A stretch of 64,000 bases of DNA from Phaeosphaeria sp. MPI-PUGE-AT-0046c (taxonomy: Eukaryota; Ascomycota; Dothideomycetes; Pleosporales; Phaeosphaeriaceae). Location: the NCBI GenBank assembly GCA_020747045.1, contig JAGTJN010000016.1, forward strand, positions 620,001-684,000, written 5' to 3'. Under the pieces are notes generated by a model. The model was given only the letters and a program-made list of their open reading frames with translations, ran no database searches and was not told the origin of the DNA. Shown one piece after another: positions 34,090 to 44,800 of this stretch. Position 1 is the first letter of the stretch. Each line of letters opens with the position of its first letter. The position numbers and the translations under genes were made by a program.

Positions 34090-35292
34090 ATGCTCGGTTG
34101 CGGGACCCAGCCTTTGGACATCATCATCGTTGGGGCGGGAATTGCCGGTCTGACAACAGCCCTTGGTCTTGCCAAAGAGGGTCACAGGGTACGCATCTTT
34201 GAGAAGAGTAGGTTTGCCAATGAGGTTGGTGCAGCTTTGTCTCTTCCAAGCAATCTCAAAGGACCGCTGCGCAGGCTCGGCATCGAACCTCTTGATTTTG
34301 GAGCAAATCGACAAAGCCACGTAGTACAGTATACCAAGGAGGGAAATCAAATCTTCGAACAAGACTTGAGCCACACGACTGCCTCCCTAATACATCGAGT
34401 CGACTTGCACGAGGCACTGAAACAGGTGGTCATTGATCAGGGTGTGGAAATTCATCTCTCCTCTCACATTACTTCGGTGGACACCGAGAAGGCATCGATC
34501 TCTTTGAGCACCGGAGAAGTCGCCACTGCGCATGCCATCATTGGAGCGGATGGCATACGTTCTGCGGTTCGGGAACATATCTTACCATCAGCCCCGAAGC
34601 CTACGCTTTTCCAACGATCAATGTTTCGTGCTCTAATACCGTCCGATAAATTGAGTGAGTCTCCTGATACACGAGACTTCCTAAGTCCACCGAGGAGATT
34701 GACGGTCTACGAAAGCGACGACGGGAGACGTATTGTAGTCTACCCTTGTCGCTCAAATACCATCATGAATGTCAGCGCGCTGTTCCCGACCAGCCAAGCA
34801 AGGACGTATACAAGTACAGTGGAAGTCAAAGACCACATGCTCGAAACGTACGCAGATTTTGCTCTTCCTCTACGATTGTTGCTTGCTACAGCTGAGGAAC
34901 CAAGTCCTTGGACATTGTATGATCTCCCAGCTCTATCTACTTGGTCTCGTGGTCGAGCAGCACTCATTGGAGATGCGGCACATTATCAGACTCCATACTC
35001 TGGTCAGGGTGCGGCGCAAGCGATTGAGGATGCGGTGACGCTGACTGTACTACTAAAGAGAGGCACCAGGGCTGAGGAAGTACAAGATCGGCTCGCTCTG
35101 TTCTTTGCGATCCGACATGAGCGGACTGAATATATACAGAACTTTGCGAGGATCAGTGATGGATGGACGCCAGGCGTGGACAAACCTGGAGCAGCTGAGA
35201 TTCCTAGCCTTCGTGAGGCTCTCGAGGTCATGTACAACCATGATGCTTGTGCGTACGCTGAACAGAGATTGTGTGAGCATCTGGATGAGTAG
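34090..35292 (+). CDS. FAD-dependent aromatic monooxygenase (salicylate hydroxylase-like)
   Basis: A 400-residue intronless class A flavoprotein monooxygenase. These enzymes use NAD(P)H and O2 to hydroxylate aromatic or polyketide substrates. The three FAD/NADPH motifs are present: the Rossmann GxGxxG near the N-terminus (IIIVGAGIAGLTTALGLAKE), the DG motif (IIGADGIRSAVRE) and the GD motif (ALIGDAAHYQTPYSGQGAAQ). The GD motif has YQTPYS where many relatives have PMxPxx. Length fits the salicylate hydroxylase/UbiH-like group. It may start at MLGCGTQPL. No biosynthetic cluster genes sit beside it, so the substrate cannot be inferred. Confidence 0.85.
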   Translation: MLGCGTQPLDIIIVGAGIAGLTTALGLAKEGHRVRIFEKSRFANEVGAALSLPSNLKGPLRRLGIEPLDFGANRQSHVVQYTKEGNQIFEQDLSHTTASLIHRVDLHEALKQVVIDQGVEIHLSSHITSVDTEKASISLSTGEVATAHAIIGADGIRSAVREHILPSAPKPTLFQRSMFRALIPSDKLSESPDTRDFLSPPRRLTVYESDDGRRIVVYPCRSNTIMNVSALFPTSQARTYTSTVEVKDHMLETYADFALPLRLLLATAEEPSPWTLYDLPALSTWSRGRAALIGDAAHYQTPYSGQGAAQAIEDAVTLTVLLKRGTRAEEVQDRLALFFAIRHERTEYIQNFARISDGWTPGVDKPGAAEIPSLREALEVMYNHDACAYAEQRLCEHLDE

Positions 35293-35939
35293 TTGCTATT
35301 GCTACATGAACTTAGCGACAGCTGTTTTTGCTTCACTTGCACAATGCAGAGTTGTTCCGGACGGCTGTCTTGGGTTTTGTATGGGAATGACTTCAACAAA
35401 TGTTGTGCTGTCCTCGTCAGTCACATCCAAAGCTTCCCCACTCGGTCTGTCACACCCTTGGATGTCATCGCACGTGAGTGCCGACTCGTAGTACTTTTGA
35501 CATAGCGAGATACATGACACCGCGTCGCTACACTTCCAAGAAGTGTATCCAGCCATTATAGCTATCCATGAAGCAGCTTAGAATCTTTGTATAATCGTTT
35601 TCCTGTCATCGTCCAGTACTTGGGAAGGGCGAGCGGTGAAACTCTGCAGCAAAGTACTGTGTACGCAAGCTTTATGTGCTGTCAATCATTTCCAACAAGG
35701 GTGCGTGCTCACTGTAGTGCAGATCAGCGATGAGCGGCATGCCAGATGGACATGTCCAATGAGACAATTCTGGCCCCCAACAATCTCGCAACATGCAACT
35801 TGGCGCAGCCACATCTCACAAGATAGCTCCACTGACGTCAACCTACTCCTCAATTGTTTCCGTGCCGCTTTCTCTATTTCAGTAGCATTTTGGATCTTAA
35901 ACCCTTGCAACGCTCGGCTGGGCAAATCTTTGGTTCAAC
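35293..35939. other. Intergenic, 0.65 kb
   Basis: No gene supported. Likely 3' region of the monooxygenase and promoter of the downstream membrane protein. Confidence 0.4.
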
Positions 35940-37711
35940 ATGGCTCTTCAACCTGCGCAACCATTTTTCTGCAGCAACATAGGAAACTCGACTCTTAATT
36001 GTTGCGATATTGACAACCAAAGCTCAAAAAAATGTCACGATCTCTTCAGTGTGGGCGAATCTGTTTTCGACTCCAATATATCCGCGCCGGATTATCTGGA
36101 AGACTGCACCAACCTTGAGTTCATATATGGCTCTGTGCTTGACAACGCTGCTTTCGCAGGAACTGGAACTCGCCCCTATCAGCGATATCAGGTTTGCGCT
36201 AGTCTCTCGAACATGATAGACTACCGCAATCAAAGTTTACTTGAGCCGAATCTCAGATCCAAGGTTCAGGATTATGTACCCACCAACGCACCAAGCGATA
36301 CCCTTAAACATATCAATCTTGCAGTCACAGACTGTCTGACGGCGACATGCCAAAATGCAAGAGATGTCGGTCATTGTCGCTATAAATGCTCCGCAGTAAA
36401 CCTCCTCATCAACAGCACAACGCCAAATGTGAGGGGAGTTCATGATTGTCTGCACGAATTGTGCACGGGCAATCAGAGTTCTTTGCCTTATGCGGATGCA
36501 GACGTGGTCGGAATAGGTGTACGTATTCGCTTGATCTCGCAAAACCAACCATCTGATGTACAGAAAAGGTTTTCGCTTCGTATATCATGCAATGCATGTT
36601 CTCTGTCATCTTGTGGTTCATTTTTTCGAGCTTCAAGATCCACAGCTTGCTGTGGCCTGGGACGTCATCCAACACCAATCACACCAGTGAGGCACTTGAG
36701 GGGCATCAGGCGAAAGCTGGAGCTCAACTTGAAGATCAGCCGCCACCTACACATCAGTCCATATTCGAAGATTTCCTCGAAGATTTCCACAAAGCACAAT
36801 GCTACTTCAGCGCCACCATCCAGGTAGCGGCCCTCAGCTATGGCATTTTCACGACTAACATCTTGATAACATTCTTGCTGATTCCGCTTGCCACCAACGG
36901 CGTCTTACCTGTAGTATTCACTCTTTTCCTTCTCTATAAGCGTGACAGGAAACTCGAGCCGAATGTCGTGCTTCTTACAATTGTTTGCTGGCTCCTGTCA
37001 TCGCTTGTCTATTGGGCCCTCTATTCGAACGTCATACCCATCAATGGTGACCTCGAAAACCCCCAACAAGAATATCGAGCCTATCTCCAGTTCTACTACA
37101 AGCTATCTGCGCTCGATGCTTGTGGAGGCTATTCAGCACTCTCGGTATGTCCAAAAAACTTCAGACTTGGACGAGGCGCCATTATCAGAGCATCGCGCAG
37201 GATCCGCATCTTGACGCCGATCATTTGGACATTTGCAACTCTCTGCCTGCTGGCAATCATAGTGGCGAGAATGCGTGGTATAAGGCTGTCAGAGCAGACG
37301 CATAAGATGCTACGTGTGAAGAAGAAACCCACGGAGATCTCGCCATCAGCCACCGAGAAGACCGACGGGCATGAGTCGACGTACGGCCCGCGGATGAACA
37401 TTCACAAGTCTCAAGAACCTACTTCCACAGCGACCAATAAGGGTAGACCAAAACTCTCACAACTCGTCACCCTCCACAACTTCTTCTATGTGTTAGTGAC
37501 TATGTGCTTCTTGGCAGGTATTGGCATGCAACTGTCACTTTTATCTATCGCGACTTCTCTAGACATGATGGACCGCACAGACTGGAGTTTCGGCCAAGTG
37601 GTTGCTATCACGATATGGATACCACCATTATTGGCCTACCTGTATCGCGAACTGGACGAAATAAACTCAAAAAGGAAAGCGGCTAAGGATATAAAGACGA
37701 CACAATCTTAA
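35940..37711 (+). CDS. Multi-pass membrane protein with Cys-rich ectodomain
   Basis: Two exons (35940-36516 and 36564-37711) joined by a 47-nt GTGTAC...CAG intron give 574 residues. The first about 190 residues are Cys- and Asn-rich with N-glycosylation sequons (CSNIGNSTLNCCDI, NQSLL, NSTTP) and would be extracellular. About six hydrophobic helices follow, including MQCMFSVILWFIF, GIFTTNILITFLLIPLA, VVFTLFLLY, VVLLTIVCWLLSSLVYWALY and IIWTFATLCLLAIIVA, then a basic cytosolic loop and two last helices. This layout recurs in an uncharacterised family of Pezizomycotina plasma-membrane proteins. No signal peptide is visible. Its stop is 182 bases from the stop of the convergent HET gene. Function unknown. 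Confidence 0.7.
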
Positions 37712-37893
37712 AATTGTCAGTAGAACATGACATCTGACCACGGCGTCAAGTGGGAGTGCTCGGAGAAAGCAGGATATGAATTTTATGTTACGTCTGATGC
37801 CTGTAGTTATGATAGATCTACGCAGTATCTCATCCTGATGATAAATAGATGTTTTCCTCATCACTGGTTTGATTTTGATACAGCTCAGCTTGC

Positions 37894-39993
37894 TCAGATG
37901 ATTCTAAGAGTTCTAGTATCGGCATCTGCAAACCAAGCCTCCCAGTCTGTCCATTGTTCGAGGTTTTCCCAGCCCTGCCAAAGAGACCATTTCTTGCGCT
38001 TATGGTATAGGGGACCGGACCAGTCTCTAAGTCGACCATAGCCAATGCCCAAGCGCTGGTAACAAAGTTTGCCTGCAACCCTTGTTTCGCCTAGAACCAG
38101 GACACAGACCTGCGTTTTGCCTTGGCTTGTTCCGGAGCAAAGGAGCAAGCAGAAGGCAGTCCCAAGATACCTTTTGCTGGCCCCCATAGTAGCGTCGACA
38201 CCATTACCAAGCTCAGTAGAGGCCCTGGTAGCAGCGCGTTTCATATGGCCACATTGTCCCTCACTGTCAAGATCTGTGGCAGGAGTTGTTCTGCTGTCCA
38301 TGATAACTACTTGCGCTTTGAAGCCTGTCCTCGACACACTAGCTCGCCCGAAGTCATCGCTCTCCATCGTGACTTGGACTACACGGCCGTGTAGCTCGAT
38401 GAAGCTACCAGATCGGACTTCTCCAAATGCATTTGCGGCGCTGGGAACACAATCGATTTGCACGACGTCGACGAGACTATGTTGCTCAAGTTCTGTTTCT
38501 TGTCCTTCGAGATTATTCTTCCAGAGCCACCGACACTTCCCAAAGTTAGACGCCCACGACCACGATGGCACCCCATTGTTCATAGCTGGTGGTATTAGAG
38601 GGGTGTCAGTGGGGAGATTTGTAAGTTCTTCGCGGTACCATTTGAGATTAAAAGGTAATTCAGTCTGCCAGAGCCCAGCGATGTAGTTTGATTCAAGTCG
38701 GGCATGAAAGCGCGAAGCAATACCTGCAAGAGCCGGTAGTCTGTCGGAGTGGTAGGTGAGGCTTCGGCCTGCAAACTCAATGCTTACTTGGCGCCATTGT
38801 TCGAAGATTGTGTCCTTGTCATCGGCTATTTGTAATTGTTTCTCGACTTGAGTATTGAAACCTCCGTGGCACTCGCAACCTGCAGCAGTATTACAACGCC
38901 ACTTCACTTCTGTGTCGGTGAATCTGATAAGCCGCACGGCGCAGTAGCTCTCCTGGCATGCCCACGCGCGCTCTTCTAGAGGACCCCTGATATACATAGA
39001 CATCAATTTCGCGTGAAACTTTCTTGCTCTTGTAGCGACTACGACCGGGCTTTGAACTTGTGCGTCCGCTTGAGTACATGTCTTTATGTCGACTGTACGG
39101 TACGTGTAGCGATCAGTTTGCGCATCGGGGCCCAAGAAAGGGACGGAGCCAGCCCATGAGCATGTAGCTGCCACAACGAACAGCGCATTCTCGTATATCT
39201 TGTCCATTTTTTCAGCATGTCGCGCCCAATCGTCTTTGTTCCCCTGAATAATGCAAAGACTGTCGATCCAGAGATATGCCACGTCCAGCTTCACGGCAAC
39301 AGTAATTGCGTCTTGGAATGTGCGAGGTAAGTCCGTGTAGCTGATAACGTCTCGATGGATCTGAATGTTATCGCTAGTAGTACAAGTCAATTGCTCAGGT
39401 CCCCAGCAATGTGACAGTGCAATATATCCGGAACCCGGACCATGGTCTCGTGAATCGATGAGTTGAATTACATATTCACCGTCACGTTCGCGTATCGACA
39501 AGAGCCTTTCTGGCCACCAATCGTGTTCTTGGCTCTCCCTGCATACTGTGTGCTCTTCCACACATTCTCGAAGCGATGAACGAAGAAATGCCCACATGGG
39601 TGGGTCGCCAGGCAACGGGGAAACTTCGCCGCGCACAGGCACCTCCAAAAGACTGCCTGTTTCTGCCTGTATTTCATCTTCTGCTAATCGAAAAAGCTCC
39701 AAGCCCACATCGCGGCGAACCCAGCCGTTTTCATACGATCTGATGTATAGTTGACCTTGCCGAGCTATTTCCAAGTCGAGCTCGACGCCATTGTCTTGCT
39801 TAACATCACCCAATAAATTCTGAGGATTAGGGTAGCCTTGTGACAAATAATTCGGCTCCAGCTCCTTTATGCAATTGACCAGATGTTGACAGTAGAGACA
39901 CGACGAGCTAAGGATATTGGATATCCACGTCTGACGAGGGAACAGTTCCCCCTCACCAACTTCGAGGTCATTGCAAAGAGCGCACCGAGTCAT
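37894..39993 (-). CDS. HET-domain (heterokaryon incompatibility) protein, intact
   Basis: A single-exon gene of 699 residues. The HET domain spans about residues 188-330, with its conserved blocks GYIALSHCWGPEQLTC, DLPRTFQDAITVAVKLDVAY and LWIDSLCIIQGNKDDWARHA, then KMDKIYENALFVVAATCSWA. HET domains are TIR-like and trigger cell death in non-self recognition when fused cells differ at partner loci. The N-terminus has CALCNDL and CLYCQHLVNC pairs. A later segment (LEERAWACQESYCAVRLIRF, SDRLPALAGIASRF, PSWSWAS) is the usual post-HET region. No NACHT, WD40 or prion-forming part is visible, so this is the common HET-only architecture. The frame is uninterrupted. Confidence 0.92.
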   Translation of the reverse strand: MTRCALCNDLEVGEGELFPRQTWISNILSSSCLYCQHLVNCIKELEPNYLSQGYPNPQNLLGDVKQDNGVELDLEIARQGQLYIRSYENGWVRRDVGLELFRLAEDEIQAETGSLLEVPVRGEVSPLPGDPPMWAFLRSSLRECVEEHTVCRESQEHDWWPERLLSIRERDGEYVIQLIDSRDHGPGSGYIALSHCWGPEQLTCTTSDNIQIHRDVISYTDLPRTFQDAITVAVKLDVAYLWIDSLCIIQGNKDDWARHAEKMDKIYENALFVVAATCSWAGSVPFLGPDAQTDRYTYRTVDIKTCTQADAQVQSPVVVATRARKFHAKLMSMYIRGPLEERAWACQESYCAVRLIRFTDTEVKWRCNTAAGCECHGGFNTQVEKQLQIADDKDTIFEQWRQVSIEFAGRSLTYHSDRLPALAGIASRFHARLESNYIAGLWQTELPFNLKWYREELTNLPTDTPLIPPAMNNGVPSWSWASNFGKCRWLWKNNLEGQETELEQHSLVDVVQIDCVPSAANAFGEVRSGSFIELHGRVVQVTMESDDFGRASVSRTGFKAQVVIMDSRTTPATDLDSEGQCGHMKRAATRASTELGNGVDATMGASKRYLGTAFCLLLCSGTSQGKTQVCVLVLGETRVAGKLCYQRLGIGYGRLRDWSGPLYHKRKKWSLWQGWENLEQWTDWEAWFADADTRTLRII

Positions 39994-40207
39994 TGATGAC
40001 CGGCGTCAGGTGTTGCGGAAAGTGTTCGGAACTGCTTGTGTAGCTCATCGACGGCGAAATGTCTACAAATTAGCGGGGTTTGCATGCCACAAAACCAGGC
40101 TAATATTTCGCTTAAGTTACTGTACGTCTTCACTAGGATTACTACAGTACAGGAGATATGCATAACAAAACACGAATGTTTCACAGTTTCCAATCACAGT
40201 CTTTTGA

Positions 40208-40227
40208 TCTAGGGGCTGCAGTGCACT
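40208..40227 (+). repeat. TGCAGTGCA-core dispersed repeat, copy 4
   Basis: Reads TCTAGGGGCTGCAGTGCA, with an intact core and a CTAG-containing 5' part like copy 1. Confidence 0.45.
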
Positions 40228-40352
40228 GATCGAGTCCTTACACCAGGACATATTAACAGCCTATCAGAACATCGCGCGTTAGCACGTCCATCTTAGCCAG
40301 CCAGACAGCCTATCTAATTTAGATAGAGAGTATATCGCAAGTTACTCTATGC

Positions 40353-40376
40353 TACAGACTGAGGTACAGACTGAGG
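40353..40376 (+). repeat. Direct 12-mer duplication
   Basis: TACAGACTGAGG occurs twice in a row. Confidence 0.8.
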
Positions 40377-40560
40377 CATAAAGATCAATCGCTATAAGAG
40401 GTTAGTATAAAATTGAGAACATGCGTGTAAATGCATTTAGCAAGGCTAAGACTAAGACTCTTCATTGACTCCTCAAAGCCAGGAGAGCTGTGCAAGTTCA
40501 CAAGGACCACACCTTAAGTCTGTATGGCCAAGCTGAAAGCCTTCTCAACTGCTCCTCCAG

Positions 40561-40578
40561 ACTAAACATTGCAGTGCA
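40561..40578 (+). repeat. TGCAGTGCA-core dispersed repeat, copy 5
   Basis: Reads ACTAAACATTGCAGTGCA, with an intact core and a partial 5' half. Confidence 0.5.
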
Positions 40579-40896
40579 TTCGGCTTAGTTTAAGACCGGG
40601 GAGCTAAGCAAGCAATAAGCAAGTTCTCCAACCTGCTGCATGCAAGGCGCACATTCTGCCTGTCTCGCCCAGGCTGAGGACTGCGGTGCCGGACATGACT
40701 TAGGAACAACTATACTTTTCCATGCTACTTCTTCCATCGTCTCCATCTATAGTCTACTACAGACAGTCATATCTGCCAGTCATCAATACATTGACTAGTG
40801 CAAGTACGCTCAACATGAGATTGGCAGAGAGATCTCCACCTCTCCCATCCTCTCCTACCACGCACCATTTCTAACAAGGCTGAATCGCCAGGTCCT

Positions 40897-40920
40897 CAAC
40901 GCTAAGAATTGCAGTGCACG
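40897..40920 (+). repeat. TGCAGTGCA-core dispersed repeat, copy 6
   Basis: Reads CAACGCTAAGAATTGCAGTG then CACG, a full match to the consensus CGCTAAGAnTTGCAGTGCA. Confidence 0.65.
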
Positions 40921-40955
40921 TAGGTAAGCCCAAACTCGCCTCCGTATGACAGCGC

Positions 40956-40995
40956 CACGTTGGGCCCTCCTCCGCGCTAAGAGTTGCAGTGCACG
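40956..40995 (+). repeat. TGCAGTGCA-core dispersed repeat, copy 7 (extended)
   Basis: CACGTTGGGCCCTCCTCCGC followed by GCTAAGAGTTGCAGTGCACG. The upstream CACnTTGGGCCC block also occurs next to the inverted copy at 57.0 kb, so the repeat unit is longer than the core. Confidence 0.65.
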
Positions 40996-41119
40996 CTTCA
41001 CTTTCCTTTCGCAACACTTTACTCTGCTTTTGCAATGCTTCACTTTGCCTCCGCGAACCACATACCTCAGCCTCACTTAACGCCAAGGGAATTACCTACA
41101 GTCTCAATGCCAGCTTCTC

Positions 41120-41142
41120 GGCGCTAGAAATTGCAGTGCAAA
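41120..41142 (+). repeat. TGCAGTGCA-core dispersed repeat, copy 8
   Basis: Reads GGCGCTAGAAATTGCAGTGC then AAA, with the palindromic core TTGCA-G-TGCAA intact. Confidence 0.6.
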
Positions 41143-41190
41143 CCAGTCCCCAGGATCACATCGTGGCATGGCGCTACCTCGCCGTCCCTC

Positions 41191-41210
41191 CCGCGCGCAA
41201 GGCTGCAGTA
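41191..41210 (+). repeat. TGCAGTGCA-core dispersed repeat, copy 9 (degenerate)
   Basis: Reads CCGCGCGCAAGGCTGCAGTA. Both halves are recognisable but the core is incomplete. Confidence 0.35.
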
Positions 41211-41310
41211 TCATTTCTAGATCACATCTCTTGAACGACCTGTCACCCCGCTTATCATGTCGTCGACTTCATAGTGGAACACAACTTAGGAAATCGGCCC
41301 CATCATCTCC

Positions 41311-41336
41311 ACGGCGCTGAAAAAAGCAGTGCACGC
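41311..41336 (+). repeat. TGCAGTGCA-core dispersed repeat, copy 10
   Basis: ACGGCGCTGAAAAAAGCAGT then GCACGC. The 5' half and the AGTGCACG end match copies 6 and 7. Confidence 0.45.
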
Positions 41337-41357
41337 AATCAGCAATCAGCAATCAGC
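41335..41357 (+). repeat. Tandem CAATCAG heptamer, three units
   Basis: GCAATCAGCAATCAGCAATC then AGC, directly after repeat copy 10. Confidence 0.75.
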
Positions 41358-41832
41358 ATTAAAGATTTGGAGGAGACATGGACACGGAGAGGGAGCAATG
41401 TGAATCTATTTGGCCGTCTCCTCGAAGCAGAATCTCACTGCCTGCTGTACCTTTCACGTTTATTTCACGTCCTTTACACTTTCCGTCGAAGAACATGGAT
41501 AGACAGAGTGGATTAGGCATTCTCAGAACGCCGTATGTAGCGTGTGTAACGTGCCGCGCTATTGCTGCAATTTGCATGTCTACAATTGCGCCATGAGCAC
41601 CTGCGCTAAGGAGAGAAAAACTACATGAGGTGTCATCTCGACGCCTAGGAGCCTCAATGTGTCTGTCTGTCATGACAGCGCACATGGGCGTATCAAGAAC
41701 GAAAACGCATGGAAAAGAATAAACATGCCCGAAACGCCCACCATATCCGCCCACCCAAGATCCAGATTGACGCCGATTCAAACAAAACCCTGAACTTGTC
41801 TATCGCCGTGTACTCTGCCCGTGACGCCCCTT

Positions 41833-44800
41833 TTACGACACGTAGTAGAGCTTCATCGCACTAAGCACCCTCTTCCTGCACACCGGGCAATTCTGCACCT
41901 CTCTCGCACATGTCAAGCACGCCACAACGTGACCGCAGTCATAGAACGCCGCTTCCGCCGGCTCATCCCAGCAGATTCTACACAAGCGCTCTGCCTCCTG
42001 CGCATTCTTCCAGTGGGTCACGCCCTCGCCGAACTTCTTGTCGTTCTTCCAGCCGCCAACATATGTGTTTCCTGTTGCTGCTTCGACAAAAGTGCCAGAG
42101 CCGTGTTGCTGGTTGTCGAGCCAATCGCCATCGTACGTATCGCCGTTCTGGAACGTGTACAGACCATGGCCGTGACGTTGGCCGAGGCGGAATGAGCCAG
42201 AATAGGTCGCGCCCGAGTGGTAGATAAGTGTCCCATGTCCGTGGCGGTGGCCGTTCTTTACTTCGCCTTTGTAATACTGTGAGGAGAAGTAATCATATGT
42301 GAAATGACCGTTCAGACTGCCAGGGAAGTTGCGAGCGAACGCGCGATACGTCAAATATGCAGACGGGTCTGCGAACGCGGCACGATCTGCAAGCGCTGAA
42401 CGTTGCTCAGCAGTGATGGGCACGGCGGCAATAATGATCGCTGTATTGCGCAGATCGAGTTGTGCGAAAGAACGACGATGCTTGATGGGGCGTGCATTTG
42501 TTGGTTCGTCTTCTTCCCAAAGCTCCAGCTTCTTCTTGTCCTCGAGTGGCAGGCCAAGGAGCTTGACCACTGTTTCATCGACACGAGCAGAAGTGAGACA
42601 CAGATGTGAGCCTCGTGATTCGAGTGTCTGCTTCTCCATGTTCCAGATTTTTAGGAAAAAGTAGATCTCGTCTGGTGGTGGGTCTGGCGTTCGTGGTCGT
42701 TCAGGTGGAGGTGGCTGCGTTGGCTCGACCTCGATCTGAGCAGGCGGTGGCGGTGGCGGTGGTACAACTAGATCTTCCTGTGTACCGCCCATCTCCGTGT
42801 CTCCTAAATTAGTCTGCTCCGGGATGAGGACATCAACTGCACGTGGGTCAGGAACGTCCGCTGACACCATTTCTACCATGGCAGTGTCGCCTCCCTCAGC
42901 GTTCTCTGCAAGCGCATGAGCATGTTCGTCACTAGATGCTTGTGCCTCCGCAGGCTGTATCGTTGGCTCCTCAGGTTCACTCATTGGAATATCCTCGGGA
43001 AGCGCAGTTGAGTCCGGCAAAGGAAGTGGACTTGCGTTGTCCACGTTGCTCGTTGGAGGCTCAATCTGTGCCACCACATCGACCTCCGACAGCACCTGTC
43101 CAGCTTCTGGCTTTTCCTGCTGTACCTCGTCGTCTACTTTTTGAAGCTCAGGTAGTTCGGCAAAGTCCAAGATGTGGACCCAAATACGAGAGTTCGTAGA
43201 TGCTTGATCGGCCAATGTCCAATCTTTATTCTCCGTGTAGCGGTCATAGGTGCCTCGAGAATATAGAGTCTTACCTGTGCCCCTGAATTGTGGTCGGCCC
43301 TCAGCCCCCCGAGATGGTTCCAAGAACCAGAACAAGATTTGCCGCTGGTCTTGGACATTGGGGAAAAGGGGAGCAAGTTTTTCGACGATATCGGCGCATC
43401 TAAAGTTGCTGGCAAGCTGCACACTGTGTACATACTCGGCAGTATCAGCGTTCCATTTCCGATCATATGCATTGAAATTGCCTGGGCCTTCATGTTCATT
43501 GAAGACCCGAGACTCAATGACAACAACGTCGATGACCTCCGCCAGCTCCGTGCAGTCGTTTGGAGTCTGGCCATCCTTCGCGTCTTCGTTCGTTACTTCA
43601 AGTTCAACGGGATTAGGAGGCATTGGAGGAGCACTCTCAGGCACTTTGTCCTTCTCGACCTCATCGCGCAACCACTTAGGCACAGTCCATGACTCAGTCG
43701 TAGCATCTGAAGTGAAAGCTGCTTGCGCAACGTCATTGCGGATATACATGGCAATGTAAGCAACAGGGTCATTGCCCGTGACTTGATCTGTGCCAGTCTT
43801 GCCTTCATGTTCATCGATGGCCTGCCGCTTGGTCAGGCATCTAACTTGATTCTCGTCTTTGCTGTCCGAGTAGCTGTACCAGCGCGAGTCTGGCCCCTCC
43901 GGACGCAAGATCGGCTGGTAAACATAGGATTGTAGTGTCTGTTTGTGAACCACAAACCCGTAGAGTGTATAGCTCGTGCCGTCGATTGTCAGACGATCGT
44001 CCAAGATGACCTTGTTCAACACTTTCGCATATGACCGTGTCTTCACGTCAAAAGTCTGACGATCCAGCTCGATAATCAAGAATTCCGGCAATGGCTGCCC
44101 AGCCACAGCAAAGTTTGCTGCTTTTGCCACAGCTTCCTGCATAGTTTCGACGCCTAGCACCGGCACTCTATAGGATGGAACACCACTCGAGTAGTCGCGC
44201 TTTGGGCCGAACATTGACTCCAGTACGCCCTCTCGCAGTGTTCCTCGAAGCTCTTCTTCGAGTTTCGCACGCAAAACCTCCCAGACCTCTATGACGTCCA
44301 GCTTGTCAAGACGGTCATGAATACCATACCAGTCTAAAGCATCAAGAACATCGTCTAGAGCAACGGTGCCGGCTCCGGGTTCCACTTGCGTCCGGAGCAT
44401 GTACAGTACCTTCTGCAGAGCGGTCAAGAGTGGCTTTGGCGGATTAAGTTGCTCCTTTTCTGGATCAGGTACATCGACAGCGTAAAGGAGATTTCGGAAC
44501 GGCTTAAAGAGCAGCCAGGAGGCAACTGCAGAGATCATGTTACCACCGGGCGCACTTGCATCTTCTCCTAAAGAGAGCGACTGCAGCCCAGTCATTGCAA
44601 AACTGTCCCATGGGTTTTCGCGGTTCGGGTGTTCCCACAAGCACTTGGTTTCATCGTCGACAACTCGAATGTAACCAGTGAATGCAAGCTTGTCATCTCT
44701 GAGGAGAGCAGACCGCTGCCCGTGCATGCGATGTGCGATGTCGTAGTATGGTCCATGGAAACGCGTCCATCCCCAATCGGGCGACCCACTGCAAAAGCGA

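Larger units (their letters stand above)
39994..41832. other. Repeat-rich intergenic spacer
   Basis: About 1.8 kb between the HET gene and the MATH/RING gene. It carries at least seven copies of the TGCAGTGCA-core repeat plus two small tandem repeats. The part from 40260 to 40440 is AT-rich. No protein-coding gene is supported. Confidence 0.6.

Noticed and set aside
35293..37711. Secondary-metabolite cluster around the FAD monooxygenase
   Set aside because: No polyketide synthase, NRPS, terpene synthase or pathway regulator lies nearby; an isolated monooxygenase is not enough.
39994..41832. Repeat-induced point mutation or transposon relic
   Set aside because: Local AT-richness is modest. 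I see no long AT blocks, no transposase or reverse transcriptase remnants and no terminal repeats.
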